A DNA stretch of 62,375 nt from Akkermansiaceae bacterium (GTDB taxonomy: Bacteria; Verrucomicrobiota; Verrucomicrobiia; Verrucomicrobiales; Akkermansiaceae): contig JACKPZ010000023.1 in the NCBI GenBank assembly GCA_024233135.1, forward strand, positions 1 through 62,375, given 5' to 3'. Position 1 is the stretch's first letter. Each line of letters starts with the position of its first letter. Below the pieces are notes generated by a model, which ran no database searches, was not told where the DNA came from, and saw only the letters and a program-made list of their open reading frames with translations. The position numbers and the translations under genes were made by a program. Positions 52,510 through 59,407 of this stretch are shown here, in pieces.

Positions 52510-53982
52510 TCAAGGCGGCGGAAGGTCGAGCGGAGGCAGGTCGTCCGGGAGGGGCGGAAGGTCGCCGAAGCCGAACATGCCGGCGGGCTGCTCGGCGCCG
52601 AGGCCGCGGTCGAAGATGGCGTCCATGCGGTCGAGGTATTTGGATAGGGAGTCCTTGCGGGTGCGGCGCGGGGAGGACTTGAGATGTTCCTTGAGGCGGA
52701 GGTAGTCGTCGAAAGCGCCGCTGGTGGTGCGGGCGGTGGTGATTTCGAACCAATCGAGGTAGTCGCGCGCGCGCTCGGCCTTGGCGGCCATGGTGGTGCG
52801 GGTTTCGGCGAGGCCGGCGAGGCGTTGTTCGACGTCCTTGGTTTCACCCTTCACGATGTCGGCGAGGACGAGTTGGTATTCGGAGAGGAGCGGCCGGTAG
52901 GAAGGGAAACAGCGGTAGCTGAGGCGGACGAGGGCTTCCTCAGCGGGACGTGCGGCAAGGGCGCGTTCCTGCTCGGTGAGGTCGGCGAGCTCGGGCCAGG
53001 CGGCGAGGTCTTTTTCCTGGATGATCCCTTCGGGGGTGCGGAAGTGGAGGCGGAGTGCCCCGGCGAGGGACGTCTCGGTGTCGGCGATGCCAAGGATGTC
53101 GGTGAGCGGATTGAGTCCGCCTTTGTTGGCGAGCTGGAGGGCCCACCACTTGGCGAGGGAGGTTTCGGAGAGGTTGAGCTCGGGGAAATGACGGCGCAGC
53201 AGGGTCGGCATTTCGCCTTCGAAGGCGGCGGCTTCGGTGAGGAAGGCGCGAAAACCGTCGCGGCCCTGCGGCTGCTCGAGCAGGGCCATGGTGAGGGCGC
53301 CGCAGGAGACGCGGAAGGCGGCGCGGGAGGCGCCGTCGAGGTTGCTGTACTCGCGTTCGTCGATCTCAAGGAGGTCTTCGAGTTTGAACAGGCCGCCGTT
53401 TTTGAAGAGGGCGGCGTAGAGGGCGCGGTCGCTCTGGTTGAGCCGCCAGCGGCTGGCCTCGCAAAGGCCCTCGGTCAGCCAGGGTGGTGCGGCGAGTTTC
53501 CGCTCGGGGTCCTTGCCGGCGCCGTGTTTCAAGGCGCGCTCGTATAGGAGGGCGGCGGTGACGGCGTGTTTGAAGAGGGCCTGCTCGATGCCGCGGCTGA
53601 GATGGAGGTCGAGCCGGAGTTCGGACACTCCATCGACGATGACGAGGCGCATGGCGACGGTTTTGGCCGGCAGCGGATCGCCTTGCTGACCGTGAAGCGC
53701 GATGCTGACGGGGACTTTCCAATCGTCTTCCTCGCCGGTGAGGTGGAGAAGCTCTTCCTTCGCCTGCTCGGCGATCATGGCAACGCTGGCGCGCAGGAGG
53801 CTGTCGCCGCCGGAGACGCGGAATTGGCCGCTCTTGCTGACGACGCGGTCGCCGGCGATCTCGGGCAGGCCGTCGCCCGCGGGCTCGGCCACCTCGATGG
53901 CGCGCGGTGCCTCGTCCTGCGCGGCGAGCGGTGCCGCGACGAGCGCGAGAAGCCAGAGGGTGCGGCAGCGGAGCGAGGACAT
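52510..53982 (-). CDS. Secreted protein of unknown function, faintly gluzincin-like
   Basis: A 490-residue protein with a signal peptide (LRCRTLWLLALVAAPLAAQ). Around residues 150-175 it has LFKHAVTAALLYERA and PPWLTEGLCEASRW. The WLTEG segment resembles the downstream helix of MA-clan peptidases, but the expected HExxH is absent (KHAVTA instead), so it is probably not an active peptidase. The C-terminal part is helical and ends in a Pro-rich tail. It is 6 bp downstream of the DUF2140-like gene. Confidence 0.6.
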   Translation of the reverse strand: MSSLRCRTLWLLALVAAPLAAQDEAPRAIEVAEPAGDGLPEIAGDRVVSKSGQFRVSGGDSLLRASVAMIAEQAKEELLHLTGEEDDWKVPVSIALHGQQGDPLPAKTVAMRLVIVDGVSELRLDLHLSRGIEQALFKHAVTAALLYERALKHGAGKDPERKLAAPPWLTEGLCEASRWRLNQSDRALYAALFKNGGLFKLEDLLEIDEREYSNLDGASRAAFRVSCGALTMALLEQPQGRDGFRAFLTEAAAFEGEMPTLLRRHFPELNLSETSLAKWWALQLANKGGLNPLTDILGIADTETSLAGALRLHFRTPEGIIQEKDLAAWPELADLTEQERALAARPAEEALVRLSYRCFPSYRPLLSEYQLVLADIVKGETKDVEQRLAGLAETRTTMAAKAERARDYLDWFEITTARTTSGAFDDYLRLKEHLKSSPRRTRKDSLSKYLDRMDAIFDRGLGAEQPAGMFGFGDLPPLPDDLPPLDLPPP

Positions 53983-53988
53983 GGAAAA

Positions 53989-54684
53989 TCAGAACGACTG
54001 GGGCAAGCCCATCGAGGATTCGGCCGGGTCGCGGGGATCGAGGATGAGTCGTCCATCCTCGATGCGGATGCGCGCCATTTCCTGGACAAGGTCGCCCTCG
54101 GGCGCGAGGACGGCGGCGAGTTTCCCGAACGACGGCATGACGAGCAGCAGGAATCCCTGAGGCACGGGCAGACGCCCGAAGCGCCCGCCGACGTTCGGGT
54201 GCGGCAGCGCCTCGTGGTAGGGCCCACCATGGCGGAGGATCTCGGTGCGGACGCCGTGCAAGCCCTCGCTTTGCCGGACCTGAAGATACATGGAAACCGT
54301 GAAAGGCCGGCCCATGACGGAGCGCTCGAGAATCCACTCGGCGCGCCCGTCCTCAAGGCGGACGCGCACACCCTCGAGAGCGACATTCGAGGCGAGTGCG
54401 CCGGCTTGTTTCGCCTGAACGTGGGTGGCGAGCCAGCGGTTGAGCTCGGACTCCGTGAGCGTAACGGGGATGCGGCGTTTGACGGCGTTTTGGAGGACGA
54501 CGGTGATGTCGCGCGAGGAGGTTCCGGGCGCGGCGGGACCGGTGCCTCCGATGTCGGAAAGATCCTGCGGCCGCGCGACTTGGAACAAGGCGAGGCCGAA
54601 GCCGCCGCCGATCGCCAACAGGAAGAGAATGGCGAGTTTGCCGAGGCAGCCGCCTCCGGACTTCGGTTTTTTCGGGTCGGCCAT
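53989..54684 (-). CDS. Membrane-anchored protein, possibly DUF2140-like
   Basis: ATG 54684 gives 231 residues. One membrane segment (LGKLAILFLLAIGGGFGLALF) follows a Gly-rich start, and the rest is extracytoplasmic. IPVTLTESELNRWLATHV and GVRVRLEDGRAEWILERS resemble the opening and repeated strands of YpmS/DUF2140 proteins. First gene of a three-gene operon (spacings 6 and 4 bp). Divergent from HPr with a 153-bp gap. Confidence 0.55.
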   Translation of the reverse strand: MADPKKPKSGGGCLGKLAILFLLAIGGGFGLALFQVARPQDLSDIGGTGPAAPGTSSRDITVVLQNAVKRRIPVTLTESELNRWLATHVQAKQAGALASNVALEGVRVRLEDGRAEWILERSVMGRPFTVSMYLQVRQSEGLHGVRTEILRHGGPYHEALPHPNVGGRFGRLPVPQGFLLLVMPSFGKLAAVLAPEGDLVQEMARIRIEDGRLILDPRDPAESSMGLPQSF

Positions 54685-54837
54685 CGGGGCAGTGCTTAGC
54701 ATGCGTCCCCGGACATGCAAGGACCGGCTTGGATGCGGGCGGGATGACGACCGGGAATGACCGCACGGATGCAGAATTTTCCTTGGACAGTGGCAGGGGT
54801 GGCTCCTACGATGCGCGCCGGCAAAGACCGGATTTTC

Positions 54838-55104
54838 ATGGCAAAGAAAGAATTCACGATCAGCAACAAGCTCGGTATCCACGCACGGCCCGCGGCGCAA
54901 TTCGTGAAAACCGCCAATCGATTCAAAGCGGATGTTTTCGTCGAGAAGGATGGCGAGGAGGTGGATGGCAAGAGCATCATGGGACTGATGATGCTGGCCG
55001 CCGGCCATGGCTCGGTGATCATCGTGAGCACCGACGGCCCGGACGAGGCGGAGGCGATGGACGCCATCGGCGACCTGATCTCGCGCAAGTTCGAGGAGGA
55101 GTGA
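54838..55104 (+). CDS. HPr-like phosphocarrier protein
   Basis: ATG 54838 gives an 88-residue HPr. The active site GIHARPAAQFVKTA contains His15, and KSIMGLMMLAAGHGS contains Ser46, the site used by HPr kinase in regulatory HPr. Both phosphorylation sites are therefore kept. No enzyme I, enzyme II or HPr kinase gene is in the window, so the job (sugar transport or regulation) cannot be told. It converges with the feo operon. Confidence 0.92.
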   Translation: MAKKEFTISNKLGIHARPAAQFVKTANRFKADVFVEKDGEEVDGKSIMGLMMLAAGHGSVIIVSTDGPDEAEAMDAIGDLISRKFEEE

Positions 55105-55113
55105 GCCGACGGC

Positions 55114-55251
55114 TCAACGGGGCTTGAACGGGCATCCGCAACCACCACCGCAGGACGATTGGCCGGCCCGATGGCGGCGGGCAAACCGAACTGCGAACGC
55201 CAGCGTGGTGATGGCGACGACGAAAACGGCGGCGGGAGTTTGCCAATCCAT
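55114..55251 (-). CDS. FeoB-associated Cys-rich small membrane protein
   Basis: A 45-residue protein: one membrane helix (TPAAVFVVAITTLAFAVRF) followed by a basic stretch and CGGGCGCPFKPR. This short helix plus Cys-rich tail is the FeoB-associated protein pattern, thought to replace FeoC in helping FeoB. It begins 5 bp after feoB and is the last gene of the feo operon. Confidence 0.85.
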   Translation of the reverse strand: MDWQTPAAVFVVAITTLAFAVRFARRHRAGQSSCGGGCGCPFKPR

Positions 55252-55256
55252 GGGTT

Positions 55257-57143
55257 CTAAAAACCAAACAAGCGTCCGACTTGGAACACCAGCAGCGAGG
55301 CAAGATACGCGAAGACGGACATGAAGACAAACTGTCCGGCCGCCCATTTCCATGACCCGGCCTCGCGTGCGACCACAACGGAGGTGGGCAGGCACTGGAG
55401 GGCGTAAATGTAGAAGACCAGCAGGGAGACGAGGGTCAGCGGGGTGAACAACGGACGCCCGTCGGGCCAGGTGGCTGAAGCGATCCGCTCGCGGAGGTGG
55501 TCGCGGTTTTCGACGTCGGAACCGTCCTCGGAGACGCTGAAAAGGACGGCGAGCGTGGAGTTGAACACCTCGCGAGCGGCGAAGGAGGTCAGGATGGCGG
55601 TGCCGACGCGTCCGTCGAAGCCAAGCGGCTCGACGGCGGGCTCGATGACCGCGCCGATGCGGCCCATCGCGCTGTGCTGAAGCGCTTCGCCATCGTCTCC
55701 GTCCGATTTGGGATAGGTGCTGAGCGCCCAAAGGAGGATGGAAAGGCCCAGGATGACCGTGCCGGCTTTGGTGACGAAAGCTCCGCCACGGTCGAGCACG
55801 TGGCGGAAAATGTATTTCCACTGGGGCGCGCGGTAGGGCGGCAGCTCGAGCATGAAGTGGGACTTCGCGGTGTCCGGACCGAGCCGTCCGCGCAGCAAAC
55901 GGGCGACGACAAGCGCGGCGAGCGTGCCGGCGGCATACACGCTGAAGAGAACAAACGCCTGTTTCCACGTCCCCTCACTTTCGTGAAGGAGCATCGGGAC
56001 GATGAGGAAATAGACCGGCAGACGCGCCGAGCAACTCATCCATGGCGCGACGAAGATGGCGACAAGACGCTCCTTCGCGGAATCAATGGTGCGGGTGGCC
56101 ATGACGCCTGGGATCGCACAGGCATACGAGCTGAATAGCGGTAGGAAGGCTTTGCCGCTGAGCCCGGCCCGCGCCATCAGTCCGTCCATCAGAAACGCCG
56201 CGCGCGCCATGTAGCCGGAGCTTTCCAGCAAGCCGATGAAGAAAAACAGGAGGAGGATCTGCGGCAGGAAGATCAACACGCCGCCGACTCCGCCGATCAC
56301 GCCGTCAACGAGCAGTGAACGCATGTCGCCATCGGGCATCACGTTTTCCACCCAGCTGGAAACGAGGCTCTGCAGGCTCTCGATCCAACCCATCGGCACC
56401 TGCGCGAACGAGAAGATCGCCCACATCAGGCCGAAAAGGACGGCGACGAGGAAAACCCAGCCGGCGACGGGGTGGAGAAGCCAGCGATCGAGACGATCGG
56501 TGGTGGTGAGCTGGTGTTCATCCGGACGGCGTGCCGCGAGGGCGCAGATTTCAAAAATCCGCTCGCGACGGGTTTCCTCGGAGGCTGTGGAGCCACCGAG
56601 CCACGAAGCTTCCGGAGCCGCGGGAAACGGGAAACGCAACGCTTGTTTCAGTTCGACGACGCCCTTGCCGGCGCTCGCATGCAGCGGCACCACCGGAACG
56701 CCGAGTTCTTCCGAAAGTCGGACCGGATCGAGCCTGAGGCCCGCGCGCTCGGCGACATCAATCATGTTGAGCGCGATCACGACCGGAAGCCCGGTCTCGA
56801 TCGCCTGCATCGCCAATTGCAGGTGTCGTTCCAGATGAGAAGCATCCACCACGCAAACCACGAGGTCCGGCTTCGACATGCCCTCAATCCGGCCGTGGAG
56901 GGCATCGACGGCGACCTGCTCGTCCGGAGAATTCGCGCGCAGCGAATAACATCCCGGAAGGTCCAACAGGCGGATCTTCTTTCCATGCGGCGTCCGGAAC
57001 TCGCCCGACTTCATTTCCACCGTGACTCCGGAATAGTTTCCGATCCGTTGGTTCGATCCGGTCAACGCATTGAAAAGCGTGGTCTTCCCCGCGTTGGGAT
57101 TGCCGAGAAGGGCGATCGTCGCCGTTTCCTCCGATGCGTCCAT
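55257..57143 (-). CDS. feoB: Ferrous iron transporter B
   Basis: A 628-residue protein with an N-terminal G domain: ALLGNPNAGKTTLFN (G1, Lys20), NYSGVTVEMKSG (G2), LLDLPGCYSL (G3) and ALNMID (G4). The membrane part has the two Gate motifs, including SSYACAIPGVMATRTI and FAAREVFNSTL. It imports Fe2+ through the inner membrane. It is somewhat short but complete. Gene order is feoA, feoB, then the Cys-rich protein, with spacings of 15 and 5 bp. Confidence 0.96.
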   Translation of the reverse strand: MDASEETATIALLGNPNAGKTTLFNALTGSNQRIGNYSGVTVEMKSGEFRTPHGKKIRLLDLPGCYSLRANSPDEQVAVDALHGRIEGMSKPDLVVCVVDASHLERHLQLAMQAIETGLPVVIALNMIDVAERAGLRLDPVRLSEELGVPVVPLHASAGKGVVELKQALRFPFPAAPEASWLGGSTASEETRRERIFEICALAARRPDEHQLTTTDRLDRWLLHPVAGWVFLVAVLFGLMWAIFSFAQVPMGWIESLQSLVSSWVENVMPDGDMRSLLVDGVIGGVGGVLIFLPQILLLFFFIGLLESSGYMARAAFLMDGLMARAGLSGKAFLPLFSSYACAIPGVMATRTIDSAKERLVAIFVAPWMSCSARLPVYFLIVPMLLHESEGTWKQAFVLFSVYAAGTLAALVVARLLRGRLGPDTAKSHFMLELPPYRAPQWKYIFRHVLDRGGAFVTKAGTVILGLSILLWALSTYPKSDGDDGEALQHSAMGRIGAVIEPAVEPLGFDGRVGTAILTSFAAREVFNSTLAVLFSVSEDGSDVENRDHLRERIASATWPDGRPLFTPLTLVSLLVFYIYALQCLPTSVVVAREAGSWKWAAGQFVFMSVFAYLASLLVFQVGRLFGF

Positions 57144-57158
57144 GGGTCCGGTGCGAAA

Positions 57159-57413
57159 TCAGCCGAGCGGCGCGACCCAGACTTGATCCGCAAGTTCGCG
57201 GCTGATCGCCATCCGCGTGCCACATACCGAACACAGTAGATTGCGCCCGTTCGAGAGTTTCCTCAGACGCATCTGCTCACAGAAACCCAAGTCCCGCAGC
57301 CGCTCGCAGCCCGGACCATTCAATACCCGGATCATCACGTCACAGCCGACTCCGACCTGATTCAAGGTCATCGCGCTGTCGATCTCCAGATCTCTGGCCG
57401 GTGCGGCGGGCAT
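57159..57413 (-). CDS. feoA: FeoA-family ferrous iron transport protein
   Basis: ATG 57413 gives 84 residues with an SH3-like FeoA fold: MTLNQVGVGCDVMIRVLNGPGCERLRDLGF, then LRKLSNGRNLLCSVCGTRMAISRELADQVWV. It binds near FeoB and assists iron uptake. It is 15 bp before feoB. Four Cys, including CSVC, are unusual but known in the family. No Fur box was identified with confidence. Confidence 0.9.
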   Translation of the reverse strand: MPAAPARDLEIDSAMTLNQVGVGCDVMIRVLNGPGCERLRDLGFCEQMRLRKLSNGRNLLCSVCGTRMAISRELADQVWVAPLG

Positions 57414-57460
57414 GCGAGCGAAAGATCCCAAACTGAGACGCGTTTGCAACAACAAATCCG

Positions 57461-58186
57461 TCACCCACCCAGAACCCGGCGCAACAGGCGGATCATCTCC
57501 GCGGCCGCCGCGCGCCCGGTTTCCAGCACTTCGGAGTGATCGAGCGGCTGGGCCTGGATCCCGGCCGCCCAGTTGGTGAGACAGGAAAACGCAATGACCG
57601 GCAGGCCGATCGCACGTGCTTGGATGGTCTCCAGCACCGTGCTCATGCCCACCGCATCGGCCCCGAGGGTTCGGAGCATCCGGATCTCGGCCGGCGTTTC
57701 GTACTGCGGTCCGCGCAGTCCCGCGTAGACCCCCTCGTGGAGCGCAATCCCCTCTTCGCGGGCAGCGCTCCGGAAAACCTCCCGCCAAGCCTCGTCATAA
57801 GCGCAGGTGAGGTCGACAAACGAAGCGCCCGCAAGCGGCGAAGTCCCGGTCAGATTGAGATGGTCCGAGAGCATCATCCACGATCCCGGGGAGAATTCCG
57901 GATTCAAGGTTCCCGCCGCGTTGGTGAGTACGATGCGCTCCGCTCCTTGCTTCGCCATCCAGCGGACACCGGCGGTGACCTCCGACGGCTCATGTCCTTC
58001 GTACAGGTGCACCCTGCCTTTCATCAGGATCACCGGTGTCGCGCCAAGTTTGCCGAAGATGAAACACCCGTCGTGCCCCGGCACCGAGGACGCTGGCAAT
58101 CCCGCGTCCGCAAAACCCACAAGCCGTTCCATTTCCACCGCCTCCGCGAGCGGTCCCAATCCGGATCCCAGAACGATTCCAATCAT
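57461..58186 (-). CDS. Purine nucleoside phosphorylase
   Basis: A 241-residue trimeric-type PNP that splits inosine or guanosine with phosphate. Diagnostic parts: MIGIVLGSGLGPLAEAVE, SSVPGHDG, LMKGRVHLYEGHEPSEVTAGVRWM, LTNAAGTLNPEFSPG, GVYAGLRGPQYETPAEIRML, GADAVGMSTVLETIQAR, and FSCLTNWAAG. Slightly short at the N-terminus (usually about 270), because MIGIVLGSG starts directly at the phosphate loop. The gap to feoA is only 47 bp on the same strand. Confidence 0.93.
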   Translation of the reverse strand: MIGIVLGSGLGPLAEAVEMERLVGFADAGLPASSVPGHDGCFIFGKLGATPVILMKGRVHLYEGHEPSEVTAGVRWMAKQGAERIVLTNAAGTLNPEFSPGSWMMLSDHLNLTGTSPLAGASFVDLTCAYDEAWREVFRSAAREEGIALHEGVYAGLRGPQYETPAEIRMLRTLGADAVGMSTVLETIQARAIGLPVIAFSCLTNWAAGIQAQPLDHSEVLETGRAAAAEMIRLLRRVLGG

Positions 58187-58318
58187 CGCCGCAGGCTAGA
58201 CCGCCGGATCCCGCGAATCCATCCCCAACTCGCGCCAGGTCCGGTCCGCGCCCGAAAAAATCATTCGCAGTCGTGAAGTATGTTTGCCAAACGGCGGCGA
58301 CGCATCATCATCGCGCTC

Positions 58319-58822
58319 ATGAGATCCCACTCATGGATTTTCCTTTCTTCGGTCGCAGCACTCGCGCTCGCGGGCTGCGCCAACAACAAAAAAGCTTTCG
58401 ACCCGAACGACCCGCTAGGCACCGGCCCCTTCGACGCCGATGGCAACTATCGCGAAGAGTGGGCGGATGACCCATCGAAATGGCGCAACCAACGCGGCCG
58501 CCAGCAACCGCAGGAAGAGGAGCTTCCGCAAATCGCCAAAAACGACGAACCGCCCCCGAATTCCACGCCGCTCGCTCCCGCCAAGCCTGAGCCCCAGGTC
58601 GTCCGCACGACGCCCAAGCCCACGCCGAAACCCACTCCGAAACCCAAGCCCAAGCCGAAACCCAAACCGCAATCCACGGTCTATGTGGTGAAGAAGGGCG
58701 ACACCCTTTCCGGCATCGCGGGCCGCTACCGCTCCTCGGTCACCGCCATCCGCCGCGCCAATGGAATCTCCGGCTCGTTGATCCGTCCCGGCCAGCGGCT
58801 CGTCGTGCCGAAGACCCGCTGA
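58319..58822 (+). CDS. LysM-domain lipoprotein with Pro/Lys-rich linker
   Basis: ATG 58319 gives a 167-residue lipoprotein (signal ending LALAGC). A polar part is followed by a linker of KPTPKPTPKPKPKPKPKP type, then one LysM domain (VYVVKKGDTLSGIAGRYRSSVTAIRRANGISGSLIRPGQRLVVP) that binds peptidoglycan. The architecture suggests an outer-membrane anchor reaching the wall. An upstream ATG at 58280 would add a basic extension. Converges with the AraC-type gene (23 bp gap). Confidence 0.88.
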   Translation: MRSHSWIFLSSVAALALAGCANNKKAFDPNDPLGTGPFDADGNYREEWADDPSKWRNQRGRQQPQEEELPQIAKNDEPPPNSTPLAPAKPEPQVVRTTPKPTPKPTPKPKPKPKPKPQSTVYVVKKGDTLSGIAGRYRSSVTAIRRANGISGSLIRPGQRLVVPKTR

Positions 58823-58845
58823 TCCGGCGCCGGCGGCCGCGACGG

Positions 58846-59247
58846 TCACGCGTCCTCGTCATCGAGTGGAACCACCGGCTTCTCCGGATCGAACACGAGC
58901 CTGCTGCTCACGAAACGTCCGGGAGACATCCGGTACATCTTGTGGAACCGGCGGTTGAATGTCGCAACCGATCCGAACCCCAGCTCCTTCGCAACCTGTT
59001 GGATGCTCTTGCCACCCTCGAGTTTCCGTCGGGCCACCACCATGCACTCCAGGTTCATCCATGTTTTCGGAGGCAGCCCGATGTCCCTCATGAATACCAT
59101 GTAGAGATACCGGTTGCTGCACCCGAGGGCATTGCACAAAGCCGCCACCCGATATCCATTTTTCAGCGCGAGCGATTCCAAACAACCCCTCACTCCGGAA
59201 AAGGAATCGATCACCCGCCAGCAGTGGTTGTCCCTCTTGAGCCTCAC
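58846..59247 (-). CDS. Small AraC-type helix-turn-helix regulator without sensor domain
   Basis: A 133-residue protein that is nearly all DNA-binding domain: YRVAALCNALGCSNRYLYMVFMRDIGLPPKTW (first HTH), then SIQQVAKELGFGSVATFNRRFHKMYRMSPGRF (second HTH, the AraC signature). No ligand-binding domain is present, so it may respond only to its own amount or to a partner. It is divergent from the helicase gene with a 160-bp A+T-rich gap, a plausible shared control region. Confidence 0.88.
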   Translation of the reverse strand: MRLKRDNHCWRVIDSFSGVRGCLESLALKNGYRVAALCNALGCSNRYLYMVFMRDIGLPPKTWMNLECMVVARRKLEGGKSIQQVAKELGFGSVATFNRRFHKMYRMSPGRFVSSRLVFDPEKPVVPLDDEDA

Positions 59248-59407
59248 GTTATCTCCACGAAATTTCAGTTAGTCTGAATCTTCGTTGTTCAAGCGGTCAA
59301 TAGACCTTTTCGGCATTCTTTGCTATCTCATTTCCACCCGTGTGGATGGAATCGATGCAGTTTCAGATCGCGCCCGTTCCCCGCCGGCGGCATCTTTTCC
59401 CCATCAA

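Noticed and set aside
58615..58675. Tandem KPTPKP-type codon repeats considered as a DNA repeat or CRISPR
   Set aside because: They encode the Pro/Lys linker of the LysM lipoprotein and have a period of 6 to 12 bases with no spacers.
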